Shown here: positions 58,104-64,000 of the stretch, one piece after another
Numbering within the stretch: the stretch's first letter is position 1
Layout of the letters: every line of letters begins with the position of its first letter
Assembly: GCA_011523635.1 (NCBI GenBank)
Contig: WTGI01000059.1
Coordinates: forward strand, 19,782 to 83,781
From: Acidimicrobiia bacterium
GTDB lineage: Bacteria; Actinomycetota; Acidimicrobiia; Spongiisociales; Spongiisociaceae
Direction: 5' to 3'
DNA: 64,000 bases
Notes under the pieces: generated by a model
What the model was told of the DNA's origin: nothing
The model's input: the letters and a program-made list of their open reading frames with translations, nothing else
Database searches by the model: none
Translations under genes and position numbers: made by a program

Positions 58104-59086
58104 GCCTTCACGCATGCCACCTCCCGATCCGCGATGGTACGGAGCTCCGGCACACCGTCACGGCACTCCTCTGCGGCGTTCGGGCAGCGGTCGGCGAAGG
58201 GACACTCCGCGAGCGGGTCCAGGAGGGTGGGAACGGTTCCCGGGATGGCGTACATCCGGCCCTCGTCCACGGTGGCGAAGGCCCGCAGCAATGCCGTGGT
58301 GTAGGGATTGGCGGGGGAGGAGGTCACCGACGCAGTCGGTCCGCTCTCCATGACCCTTCCCGCGTACATCACCGCGGTGCGTTCGCAGGTCTGGCGGGCG
58401 ATCGCGATGTCATGGGTGATCAGCAGCAGCGAGGCACCCCGGTCCGACACCTGCTCCACCACCAACTCGAGTACCTGCTGCTGGAGGGTGGCGTCGAGCC
58501 CCGTGGTGGGTTCGTCGGCGATCAGGAGATCGGGTTGGCAGGATAGCGCCATGGCGAGAGCAGCCCGCTGCGCCATCCCTCCCGAGTACTGGTGGACGTA
58601 ATCCCCGGCCCGCCGACGGGCATCGGGAACCCCCATCTGATCGAGCAGATCGATGGCTCTGTGATGGCTCTCACGGCGCCCGGCGTCGGAGTGGGTGCGG
58701 ATCACCTCCGCGATCTGGCCTCCGACGGTCAGTACCGGGTTGAGAGAGGCTCTGGGGTTCTGGAACATGATGGCGATCTGGGGGCCGCGTAGATCGCGCA
58801 GGCGCTGCTTCGAGGCGCCGATCAGCTCCTCGCCGTCCAGCCGGATCGACCCCCGCAGGATCTCGGCGCCGCCGGGGAGCATCCCGATCACTGCGGACGC
58901 GGTCAGGCTCTTGCCCGATCCGGACTCCCCGACGAGCGACATGCGGGTAGCGCGTGGCACCCGCAGGTTCACGCCCTGGAGCGGCATGGACGCGACCTCC
59001 CTGCCGGTGCGGAACCCGACCGTCAGGTTCTCGATGTTGAGCAGCGAAGGGGTCTCGGTCACCGGGGAGGCGGGGTTACCGGTCAT
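58100..59086 (-). CDS. Oligopeptide/dipeptide ABC transporter ATPase (DppD-like)
   Basis: A 328-residue ABC ATPase: Walker A GESGSGKS near 54, FQNPRASLNPVL, signature YSGGMAQRAALAMAL near 160, Walker B LLIADEPTTGLD near 178, and the oligo_HPY tail NPYTTALLRAF with CPFADRCPNAAEEC, the Cys cluster region of DppD. Signature residue order YSGGM is normal for this subfamily. Four-base overlaps with the DppC-like gene before it and the DppF-like gene after it make it part of one operon. Confidence 0.93.
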   Translation of the reverse strand: MTGNPASPVTETPSLLNIENLTVGFRTGREVASMPLQGVNLRVPRATRMSLVGESGSGKSLTASAVIGMLPGGAEILRGSIRLDGEELIGASKQRLRDLRGPQIAIMFQNPRASLNPVLTVGGQIAEVIRTHSDAGRRESHHRAIDLLDQMGVPDARRRAGDYVHQYSGGMAQRAALAMALSCQPDLLIADEPTTGLDATLQQQVLELVVEQVSDRGASLLLITHDIAIARQTCERTAVMYAGRVMESGPTASVTSSPANPYTTALLRAFATVDEGRMYAIPGTVPTLLDPLAECPFADRCPNAAEECRDGVPELRTIADREVACVKA

Positions 59087-59949
59087 CGATTCCCGATCGA
59101 GTCGCGTTCACCGTGCCTGATCTCGTCGGACAGGTAGTTGAGGGTAAGGACGGTGGCCAGGATGGCCAGCCCCGGGAAGAGAGAGATCCACCACTGCCCG
59201 TAGTACATGTAGTCGATGCCATCGCGCACCATGGCGCCCCATTCGGCGGTCGGGAGCTTGACGCCGAGCCCGACGAAACTGAGCGCAGCCAGGATCTGGA
59301 TTGCCCACGCCACGTTCACCGAGAACTGCGCGAACACGATCTCCGACACGTTGGGCAGGATATGGCGCCGCAGGATGGTGGCCTGGCTCTTGCCCGCGCA
59401 CCGCGCCGCCAGCACGAAGTCCGAGTCGACCAGGGGTTTCACTGCGCTCCGGGTGAGGCGAAGGTAGACGGGGACGTTCACCATGGCGATGACCATGATC
59501 AGGATGGGAATGCTGGGGCCCAGGGCGGCCACGATCCCGAGGGCCAGCAACAGGGTGGGGAAGGCCTGGAACGACTCGGAGACTCGCAGCAGCAGCGCGT
59601 CGAAGGCGCCTCCCCGGTAGGCGCCCAGGGCGCCCAGGGGCATCCCGACGACGACGGCCAGCGCAGCCGCGATCAGGCCCACCCAGAGGTCGAGGCGGGC
59701 GGCGTGAACCACCCGGGCGAAGATGTCCCGGCCGAACTGGTCGGTCCCGAACCAGAACTCGGCCGAAGGGGCGGTCAGCGTGCCGCCATGGAAACCCAGC
59801 GGGTCCCTGACGAGGAAGGGTCCGACGAGCGCGACCAGCACGATGATCGCTATCGACAGATAGGCCGGTGTCCTGAGCACCTCGCGAACCAACCTTCCCA
59901 ACTGACTAGGCGTGGGCGTCCTGCGGTCCCGAAACGTGCGGGAGGTCAT
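59083..59949 (-). CDS. Dpp/Opp-type ABC transporter permease (DppC-like)
   Basis: A 288-residue permease with about six membrane helices: YLSIAIIVLVALVGPFLV, then FWFGTDQFGRDIFARVVHAAR, the binding-protein-dependent transport domain with the coupling EAA-like loop ARCAGKSQATILRRHILPN near 186. It overlaps the DppB-like gene before it and the ATPase after it by four bases each. It is the counterpart of the edge-truncated permease at 1-528. Confidence 0.92.
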   Translation of the reverse strand: MTSRTFRDRRTPTPSQLGRLVREVLRTPAYLSIAIIVLVALVGPFLVRDPLGFHGGTLTAPSAEFWFGTDQFGRDIFARVVHAARLDLWVGLIAAALAVVVGMPLGALGAYRGGAFDALLLRVSESFQAFPTLLLALGIVAALGPSIPILIMVIAMVNVPVYLRLTRSAVKPLVDSDFVLAARCAGKSQATILRRHILPNVSEIVFAQFSVNVAWAIQILAALSFVGLGVKLPTAEWGAMVRDGIDYMYYGQWWISLFPGLAILATVLTLNYLSDEIRHGERDSIGNR

Positions 59950-60953
59950 GTCCTGGTCCTGGGGTCGATCACGAAGTGCAGGATGTCCATGATCAGGTAC
60001 ACCAGCAGGTACGAGAGGGCGCTCAGTAGTACGGCAGCGAGCACCGGGGCGAAGTCCGACTCGCTGATGGAGTCGATGGCGTACTTGCCGATACCCGGTC
60101 GGGCGAACACGAATTCGACGAGCACCGTCCCGCCCAGCAGGTAGCCGTACATGATCGCCCCCATCGTGGAGACGGGAAGCAGCACGTTGGGGAGCGCGTG
60201 GCGGAGCACGATGGATCGTTCCGGCAGGCCCAGCGCTCGGGCGGACCGGATGTGATGGGAGGCCATCGTCTCGCGCATGAACCCGCGAGTGACTCTCACC
60301 ATGGGCGCTCCCACCGTCACCGCCAGCGTCACCGCGGGCAGGATCATCTGTACTGCGGCGGCCTTGAACGCATCCCAGTCACCGGCCAGGATGGCGTCGA
60401 CCGTGTAGAAACCGGTCGTGTGGGGCGGGACGTCCCCCAGCGTCCGTCCGAGCGCGGGGGGCGCCCACTCCAGCGTTGCGAAGAACACCAGCAGGAGGAT
60501 CATGCCGAGGAAGAACTCGGGTATCGACACTCCGAAGCCTGACAATGCGTTTGCCAGGCGATCGGAGAAGGAACGCCTCCGCAACGCCGAAACGATCCCC
60601 AAGGGAATCGACCACGCCAGAGCAAGGACCAGGGCCGCGCTGCCGAGCTCGATGGTGGCCGGCCAGCGGGCCCCGATGTCGGTAGTGACCGGATTGCGGG
60701 TCCGCCAACTGTCGCCCAGGTCGCCGGACGCCAGCTGCTGGATGTAGCGGAAGTACTGCTCGTGAATCGGGAGGTTGAGGCCGAGCCGCTCGGTGACCGC
60801 TATCACCGTGGATTCGTCGGCCATGACCCCCACGATCATGTAAGCGGGGTTACCGGGTAGCAACCTGGTCACCACGAAGGCGACCAGCGACACGCCGAAT
60901 AGCGCCACCAGCATGTAAGCCAGCCGGCGGAGCACGTAAACGGCGAGGTGCAT
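59946..60953 (-). CDS. Dpp/Opp-type ABC transporter permease (DppB-like)
   Basis: A 335-residue permease: MHLAVYVLRRLAYMLVALFGVSLVAFVVTRLLPGNPAYM split over a short cytoplasmic tip and first helix, the extracytoplasmic TERLGLNLPIHEQYFRYIQQLASGDLG, then five helices with the coupling loop SARALGLPERSIVLRHALPN near 225. GAGGAGG lies just before ATG 60953. A 13-bp hairpin in the 86-bp gap separates it from the binding-protein gene. Confidence 0.92.
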   Translation of the reverse strand: MHLAVYVLRRLAYMLVALFGVSLVAFVVTRLLPGNPAYMIVGVMADESTVIAVTERLGLNLPIHEQYFRYIQQLASGDLGDSWRTRNPVTTDIGARWPATIELGSAALVLALAWSIPLGIVSALRRRSFSDRLANALSGFGVSIPEFFLGMILLLVFFATLEWAPPALGRTLGDVPPHTTGFYTVDAILAGDWDAFKAAAVQMILPAVTLAVTVGAPMVRVTRGFMRETMASHHIRSARALGLPERSIVLRHALPNVLLPVSTMGAIMYGYLLGGTVLVEFVFARPGIGKYAIDSISESDFAPVLAAVLLSALSYLLVYLIMDILHFVIDPRTRT

Positions 60954-60989
60954 AGCCCCTCCTCGGTTGGTTCCTCTTATTGGTCCTCA

Positions 60990-61021
60990 GAGGGTGCGCG
61001 GATCGGTGTCCGCGCACCCTC
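60990..61021 (-). terminator. 13-bp hairpin between binding-protein and permease genes
   Basis: GAGGGTGCGCGGA (60990-61002) pairs perfectly with TCCGCGCACCCTC (61009-61021) over a 6-base loop. There is no T-tract, so partial termination or mRNA stabilisation is likelier than full stop; the downstream permease genes have no other evident promoter. Confidence 0.6.
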
Positions 61022-61039
61022 CTAAAGAGTGATCCTCGA

Positions 61040-62770
61040 TCAGCCTGCCGGGTAAAGGTCGGCGAAGCGAGGTATGGCGTTCGGGTACAGCACGAACCCG
61101 TCTACATCCTCCCGCATGGCGAACTTGAAGTCCGGCTGCGCCAGGAAGACCCACGGAGCATCCTCGGAGATCAGCCTCTGTGCTTCCTCGAAGATCGCTC
61201 TACGGGCGTCAGGATCCTGCTCCGCCCAGCCGCTCGTGATGATCTCGTCCACCCGGGCGTTGGAGTAGTCGGCGTAGTTTCCGAACACTCCGGACTCCAG
61301 GGTCAGGGACAGCTGGTAGTTGGGGTCGTCGATCCAGGCCAGCAGCTCGTCCACGAACATCTGAAGTTGCTTGCCCACCTTACGCTCCGCGAACACGGGT
61401 GACTGGAGGGTTTCGATCTCGATGTCCATGCCGATCTCGCGCAGCGCTGCCTGGACACGGACCGCGATCAACTGGTGCTCGGCCTTGGCGGAGTCGATCG
61501 ACAGGGTCACCGTGCTGCCGTCGTAGCTGCTGGAAGCGAGAAGCTCCTGCGCCTTGGCGGTGTCCTGGAAGTATCCGACCTCGGCGCCCAGCGAGACCGC
61601 CGAGCCGTTGGGGATGGCCCCGTGGAGGCGGCGGGCGTCGCCCTTGTAGACGTTCTCCAGGATGTCGTCATAGTCGACACCGTAGGAGACCGCCTGGCGG
61701 ACCGCCACGTCGTCAAACGGGGCGATCGAGTTGTTCATACCCACGTAGGCCATGTTCTTGGAAGGCGCCCGGACGACCTTCACGCCCTCGGATCCGTCCA
61801 GTGCGTTGAACTCCTCGGTCCCGAGACCGACAGCCAGGTCGATCACGCCGGCCCTGAGCAACTGGACGCGCTCGGCGGGTGACGGGATGATCTTCCACAC
61901 GATCCTGTCGTAGGCGGGACGGCCGCCCCAGTAGTTGTCCCTGGCCTCGAACACGACCTCTTCGTCGGGCGTCCGGCTGACCAGGCGGTAAGGACCGCTG
62001 GGGTTGTCGGCGTTGCGCGCCATGTACTCGGTCGCCCATGGGTCATCATCGGTGGCGTTAGCCGCCACGACGGCGGGATCAACCGCTGCCGAACTGGACA
62101 TGTAGAAGGACTGCATGACCATCGGGCTGCGCCGATCCGACACCAGCTCCAGGGTGTACTCGTCGATTACGGTCGGCGGCTTGGTTACGAAGGCGATGTT
62201 GGTGAGCAACCATGCGCCACCGCCGGGGGTGTTGAGATTGCGGTCGATCATGAACCGAACGGTCTCGGCGGTGATCGGAGTGCCGTCGTCGAACGTCATG
62301 CCCTGCCGCACCTTGATGGTGAACGTCAGGCCGTCATCGTGCTCGACCCACGACTCGAAGTAGCGGGGCAGCAGGTTGTCCGCATCCCCGACCATCGCGC
62401 CGTTCTGCTCGACGATGGGGTGGATCACCGGAACGTCGTAGACCATTAGCAGCGCCTCGTGGGCCCTGATGAAGTTGGCGCAACACGGGTCGAGAGTCTC
62501 GATGTCGCCGGGAACGCCGATGGTGAGCACCCGCTCCTCCATCATCGTTTCTTCGGCCGGCGCCTCTTCGGCAGGCTCCTCCATCGTTTCTTCGGCCGGC
62601 GCCTCTTCGGTGGCAGCCGCCGCCGTCGTGGCGGTCGTGGCTTGCGCAGCCGTGGTCGCAGGCGTGCTCTCCGGCTCCGCATCGTCCGAACCGCACGCCG
62701 CCACTACCAGCGCCAGCGCGGCGAAGACGGCAATCAGGCGGAGCCGGACAGCCGATCTCGTTCTGTTCAT
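61040..62770 (-). CDS. ABC transporter substrate-binding lipoprotein (SBP family 5)
   Basis: A 576-residue binding protein. The N-terminus is a Sec-type lipoprotein signal (RLRLIAVFAALALVVAAC, lipid Cys26), unlike the twin-arginine-like signal of the protein at 1572. A Thr/Ala- then Glu/Pro-rich tether (about 27-80) contains a repeated EEAPAEETM unit. The mature part has TFTIKVRQGMTFDDGTPITAETVRFMID and VRQAVSYGVDYDDIL, the SBP_bac_5 pattern. GGGAGG precedes ATG 62770. It lies between the Asp/Glu/hydantoin racemase and the permeases, so a chiral hydantoin- or amino-acid-derived ligand is possible (inference). Confidence 0.9.
   Translation of the reverse strand: MNRTRSAVRLRLIAVFAALALVVAACGSDDAEPESTPATTAAQATTATTAAAATEEAPAEETMEEPAEEAPAEETMMEERVLTIGVPGDIETLDPCCANFIRAHEALLMVYDVPVIHPIVEQNGAMVGDADNLLPRYFESWVEHDDGLTFTIKVRQGMTFDDGTPITAETVRFMIDRNLNTPGGGAWLLTNIAFVTKPPTVIDEYTLELVSDRRSPMVMQSFYMSSSAAVDPAVVAANATDDDPWATEYMARNADNPSGPYRLVSRTPDEEVVFEARDNYWGGRPAYDRIVWKIIPSPAERVQLLRAGVIDLAVGLGTEEFNALDGSEGVKVVRAPSKNMAYVGMNNSIAPFDDVAVRQAVSYGVDYDDILENVYKGDARRLHGAIPNGSAVSLGAEVGYFQDTAKAQELLASSSYDGSTVTLSIDSAKAEHQLIAVRVQAALREIGMDIEIETLQSPVFAERKVGKQLQMFVDELLAWIDDPNYQLSLTLESGVFGNYADYSNARVDEIITSGWAEQDPDARRAIFEEAQRLISEDAPWVFLAQPDFKFAMREDVDGFVLYPNAIPRFADLYPAG
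62544..62610. repeat. 28-bp direct repeat inside the lipoprotein tether
   Basis: Bases 62544-62571 and 62583-62610 are identical, with an 11-base spacer (39-bp period). They encode the duplicated EEAPAEETM stretch after the lipobox. Slipped-strand expansion or contraction would change tether length in frame. Confidence 0.85.
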
Positions 62771-62873
62771 TTGCTTTCCTCCCTTGTTGGGTTTGTTAAC
62801 TCGGACCGCTCCAACCGTTCGATGACCGAATAAAGCTCGGGACTCGGGAAGCGACCGATGGTTAGACCACTAG

Positions 62874-63617
62874 TTAGCTGTTCCCCGTCCTGGCCAGCAT
62901 CTCCGCGTAGAGAACGGGAGTGATGAGCGGATCGAGCACCCGCGCCGGAACCTGTTCGCGGATGGGGCCCAGCAGGCCCGACCACAGGGTGCAGGCGAAG
63001 AAGATAACTTCCGCGTCGAGGTCGCGGAAGGCCCGCTCCGCCGCTTCCAGAGCGGTGGTGGTGGCGGAGACTTCCATCTCGGCCCGGACCGCGGCCCGCA
63101 GGCCCGGCGGATCCTCGGCCAGCAGCCGGTTCACCTCGTCTGCAGGGGGATGGCCGCTGGGCGCCGAGATCACCCCGGCGAAGATGGACTCGGCGCCGTA
63201 CCGATGGATCAGCCGGCGTACCCAGTTGGCGTTCTGGGGAAGGTTCTCACCCTCGCCGCTCTCGATGCGGGGGCAGACGACCGCCAGATGGCCGAACGCG
63301 CGACCGGCCGCCACTGCCGCCTCCATCGGTCCCGTCACCGGGATGTCGACCAGGTCCTTGGCGTCCTCCACGCCGGGGTCGGCGGCGCAGGCGATCACGA
63401 CCGCGTCGAACCCGTCCCGTTCCGCCGTCTCGACCTGGGTGAGCAGCTGGTTCATCATGAGCGAGTGGGCCGGAAGGAAGGCGGTGGCCGGGACGCCGGT
63501 GCCCATCAGCGAACGGACCTCGACCTTCGTGTCGGGCGCAGTGGCTCTTGCGATGGCCTCTTCGACCATCGGGTTGTACACGTCAACCCCCATCGGGTTG
63601 ATGACCTGGATTCTCAT
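62874..63617 (-). CDS. Asp/Glu/hydantoin racemase family protein
   Basis: A 247-residue protein of the two-Cys racemase family: IQVINPMGVDVYNPMVEEAI at the start, Cys77 in IACAADPGVEDAK and the second Cys near 210 in FFACTLWSGLLGPI. In hydantoin racemases these two Cys act as opposite-face acid/base. It would racemise 5-substituted hydantoins or a similar chiral compound before hydrolysis by HyuA/HyuB. It is upstream of and in line with the importer operon (103-bp gap). A 55-bp part of its coding sequence is exactly repeated at 63946-64000. Confidence 0.85.
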   Translation of the reverse strand: MRIQVINPMGVDVYNPMVEEAIARATAPDTKVEVRSLMGTGVPATAFLPAHSLMMNQLLTQVETAERDGFDAVVIACAADPGVEDAKDLVDIPVTGPMEAAVAAGRAFGHLAVVCPRIESGEGENLPQNANWVRRLIHRYGAESIFAGVISAPSGHPPADEVNRLLAEDPPGLRAAVRAEMEVSATTTALEAAERAFRDLDAEVIFFACTLWSGLLGPIREQVPARVLDPLITPVLYAEMLARTGNS

Positions 63618-64000
63618 GGTTTCCGTACCTCCAAGACTGGACTGCTCGTGTGCGGATACCCGGTTCCGCTTCGGACGGGGTCGGGGTGTGCCTTCATCGT
63701 AGATTGGACTGCCTTGACATGATCACCTCACGACCGCCTCAGGACGAGGTGCCCGTGCCCCGACACGGTGGCGGTCCAGCTCGGCGGCACGAGGGTGGTA
63801 CACGCGTCCTCCAGGACGATGGCCGGTCCGGCCAGTTCCGCGGCCCCCGGTAGCTCCGAGCGCTGGTAGACCGGGGTCTCGAACCAGGAGTCTCCGAACC
63901 AGGTTCGTTCCATGCCGGTCGGCGACGGCATGTCGCCGGTCGGGAGAAGGCGGTGGCCGGGACGCCGGTGCCCATCAGCGAACGGACCTCGACCTTCGTG
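63477..64000. repeat. 55-bp exact direct repeat (63477-63531 and 63946-64000)
   Basis: The segment of the racemase gene at 63477-63531 recurs without mismatch at 63946-64000 and continues to the window edge, so the repeat may be longer. It joins racemase sequence directly to HyuA C-terminal sequence. Either a real partial duplication or an assembly join. Confidence 0.85.
63728..64000 (-). CDS. hyuA: HyuA (hydantoinase A) C-terminal part, cut by window edge
   Basis: The minus-strand frame ending at 63728 reads TWFGDSWFETPVYQRSELPG, then AAELAGPAIVLEDACTTLVPPSW and a final GHLVLRR. This is the typical HyuA tail (PVYxR...LxGPAIV-E...TTLVPP), so it is the 3' end of a hydantoinase A gene. From about 63946 outward the DNA is identical to part of the racemase gene, and it is not clear that the HyuA frame is genuine there. 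If the gene is whole beyond the edge it would provide the partner for the HyuB at 55453; if the join is real it is a broken gene. Confidence 0.65.
   Translation of the reverse strand, partial: HEGRGPFADGHRRPGHRLLPTGDMPSPTGMERTWFGDSWFETPVYQRSELPGAAELAGPAIVLEDACTTLVPPSWTATVSGHGHLVLRRS

Noticed and set aside
63715..63720. TTGACA on the plus strand as a -35 promoter element
   Set aside because: There is no -10 box at suitable distance and no plus-strand gene follows.

Overview
This is a GC-rich bacterial window with dense, often 4-bp-overlapping genes, frequent GTG/TTG starts, TANNNT boxes lying 6-11 bases before start codons, and lipoprotein solute-binding proteins whose lipobox is followed by a long Thr/Ala/Pro/Glu-rich tether. 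Together these suggest a high-GC actinobacterium, most likely of the class Acidimicrobiia (inference; no rRNA or other phylogenetic marker is present). I see no rRNA, tRNA, CRISPR array or intact insertion sequence. Layout, left to right: (1) 1-3302 (-), an incomplete peptide/nickel-type ABC importer (binding protein, DppB, DppC cut by the window edge), divergent from a hydantoinase/oxoprolinase pair hyuA-hyuB (3519-7354). (2) 7382-9267 (-), a MazF/ribbon-helix-helix toxin-antitoxin pair with a palindromic operator, and a PP-loop ATPase. (3) 9344-15671, an aldehyde dehydrogenase divergent from three overlapping genes: a class III aminotransferase fused to a class I glutamine amidotransferase, a second class III aminotransferase, and a glutamine-synthetase-like ligase. 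This looks like a gamma-glutamylated amine (polyamine-type) catabolic route. (4) 15718-24103, molybdenum hydroxylase genes with three large subunits but only one FAD and one 2Fe-2S subunit. (5) 24081-32715 (-), an M20 amidohydrolase, a decayed amidohydrolase and an eight-gene cluster: ECF transporter S, T and two ATPases, nucleoside phosphorylase, amidohydrolase-2 and two SDR dehydrogenases. (6) 32716-36657, an accessory-looking stretch with a possible transposase remnant, a large FnIII/helical/periplasmic-binding fusion protein of uneven GC, a small membrane protein and a frameshifted cupin. (7) 36678-42056, an SDR, a cyclase-nitrilase-bicupin operon, a carboxymuconolactone-decarboxylase-family protein and an M24-like protein. 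(8) 42327-50818 (+), a run of epimerase, aminotransferase, 2-hydroxyacid dehydrogenase, barrel-like protein, two amidohydrolases and adenosine deaminase. (9) 50977-54177, a canonical M24 peptidase, a PD-(D/E)XK-like nuclease and a homocysteine methyltransferase with an attenuator leader that resembles a SAM-II-type riboswitch. (10) 54254-64000 (-), a second complete Dpp-type importer with Asp/Glu/hydantoin racemase, HyuB, an amidohydrolase and the tail of a HyuA, ending in a 55-bp exact duplication at the window edge. The common theme is uptake and dismantling of nitrogen-containing small molecules: importers bring in oligopeptide-like and nucleoside-like compounds; hydantoinases, amidohydrolases, deaminase, nitrilase and molybdenum hydroxylases open or oxidise them; aminotransferases, SDRs and aldehyde dehydrogenase pass the carbon and nitrogen on to central metabolism. 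All functions are read from motifs and context, not from database searches.
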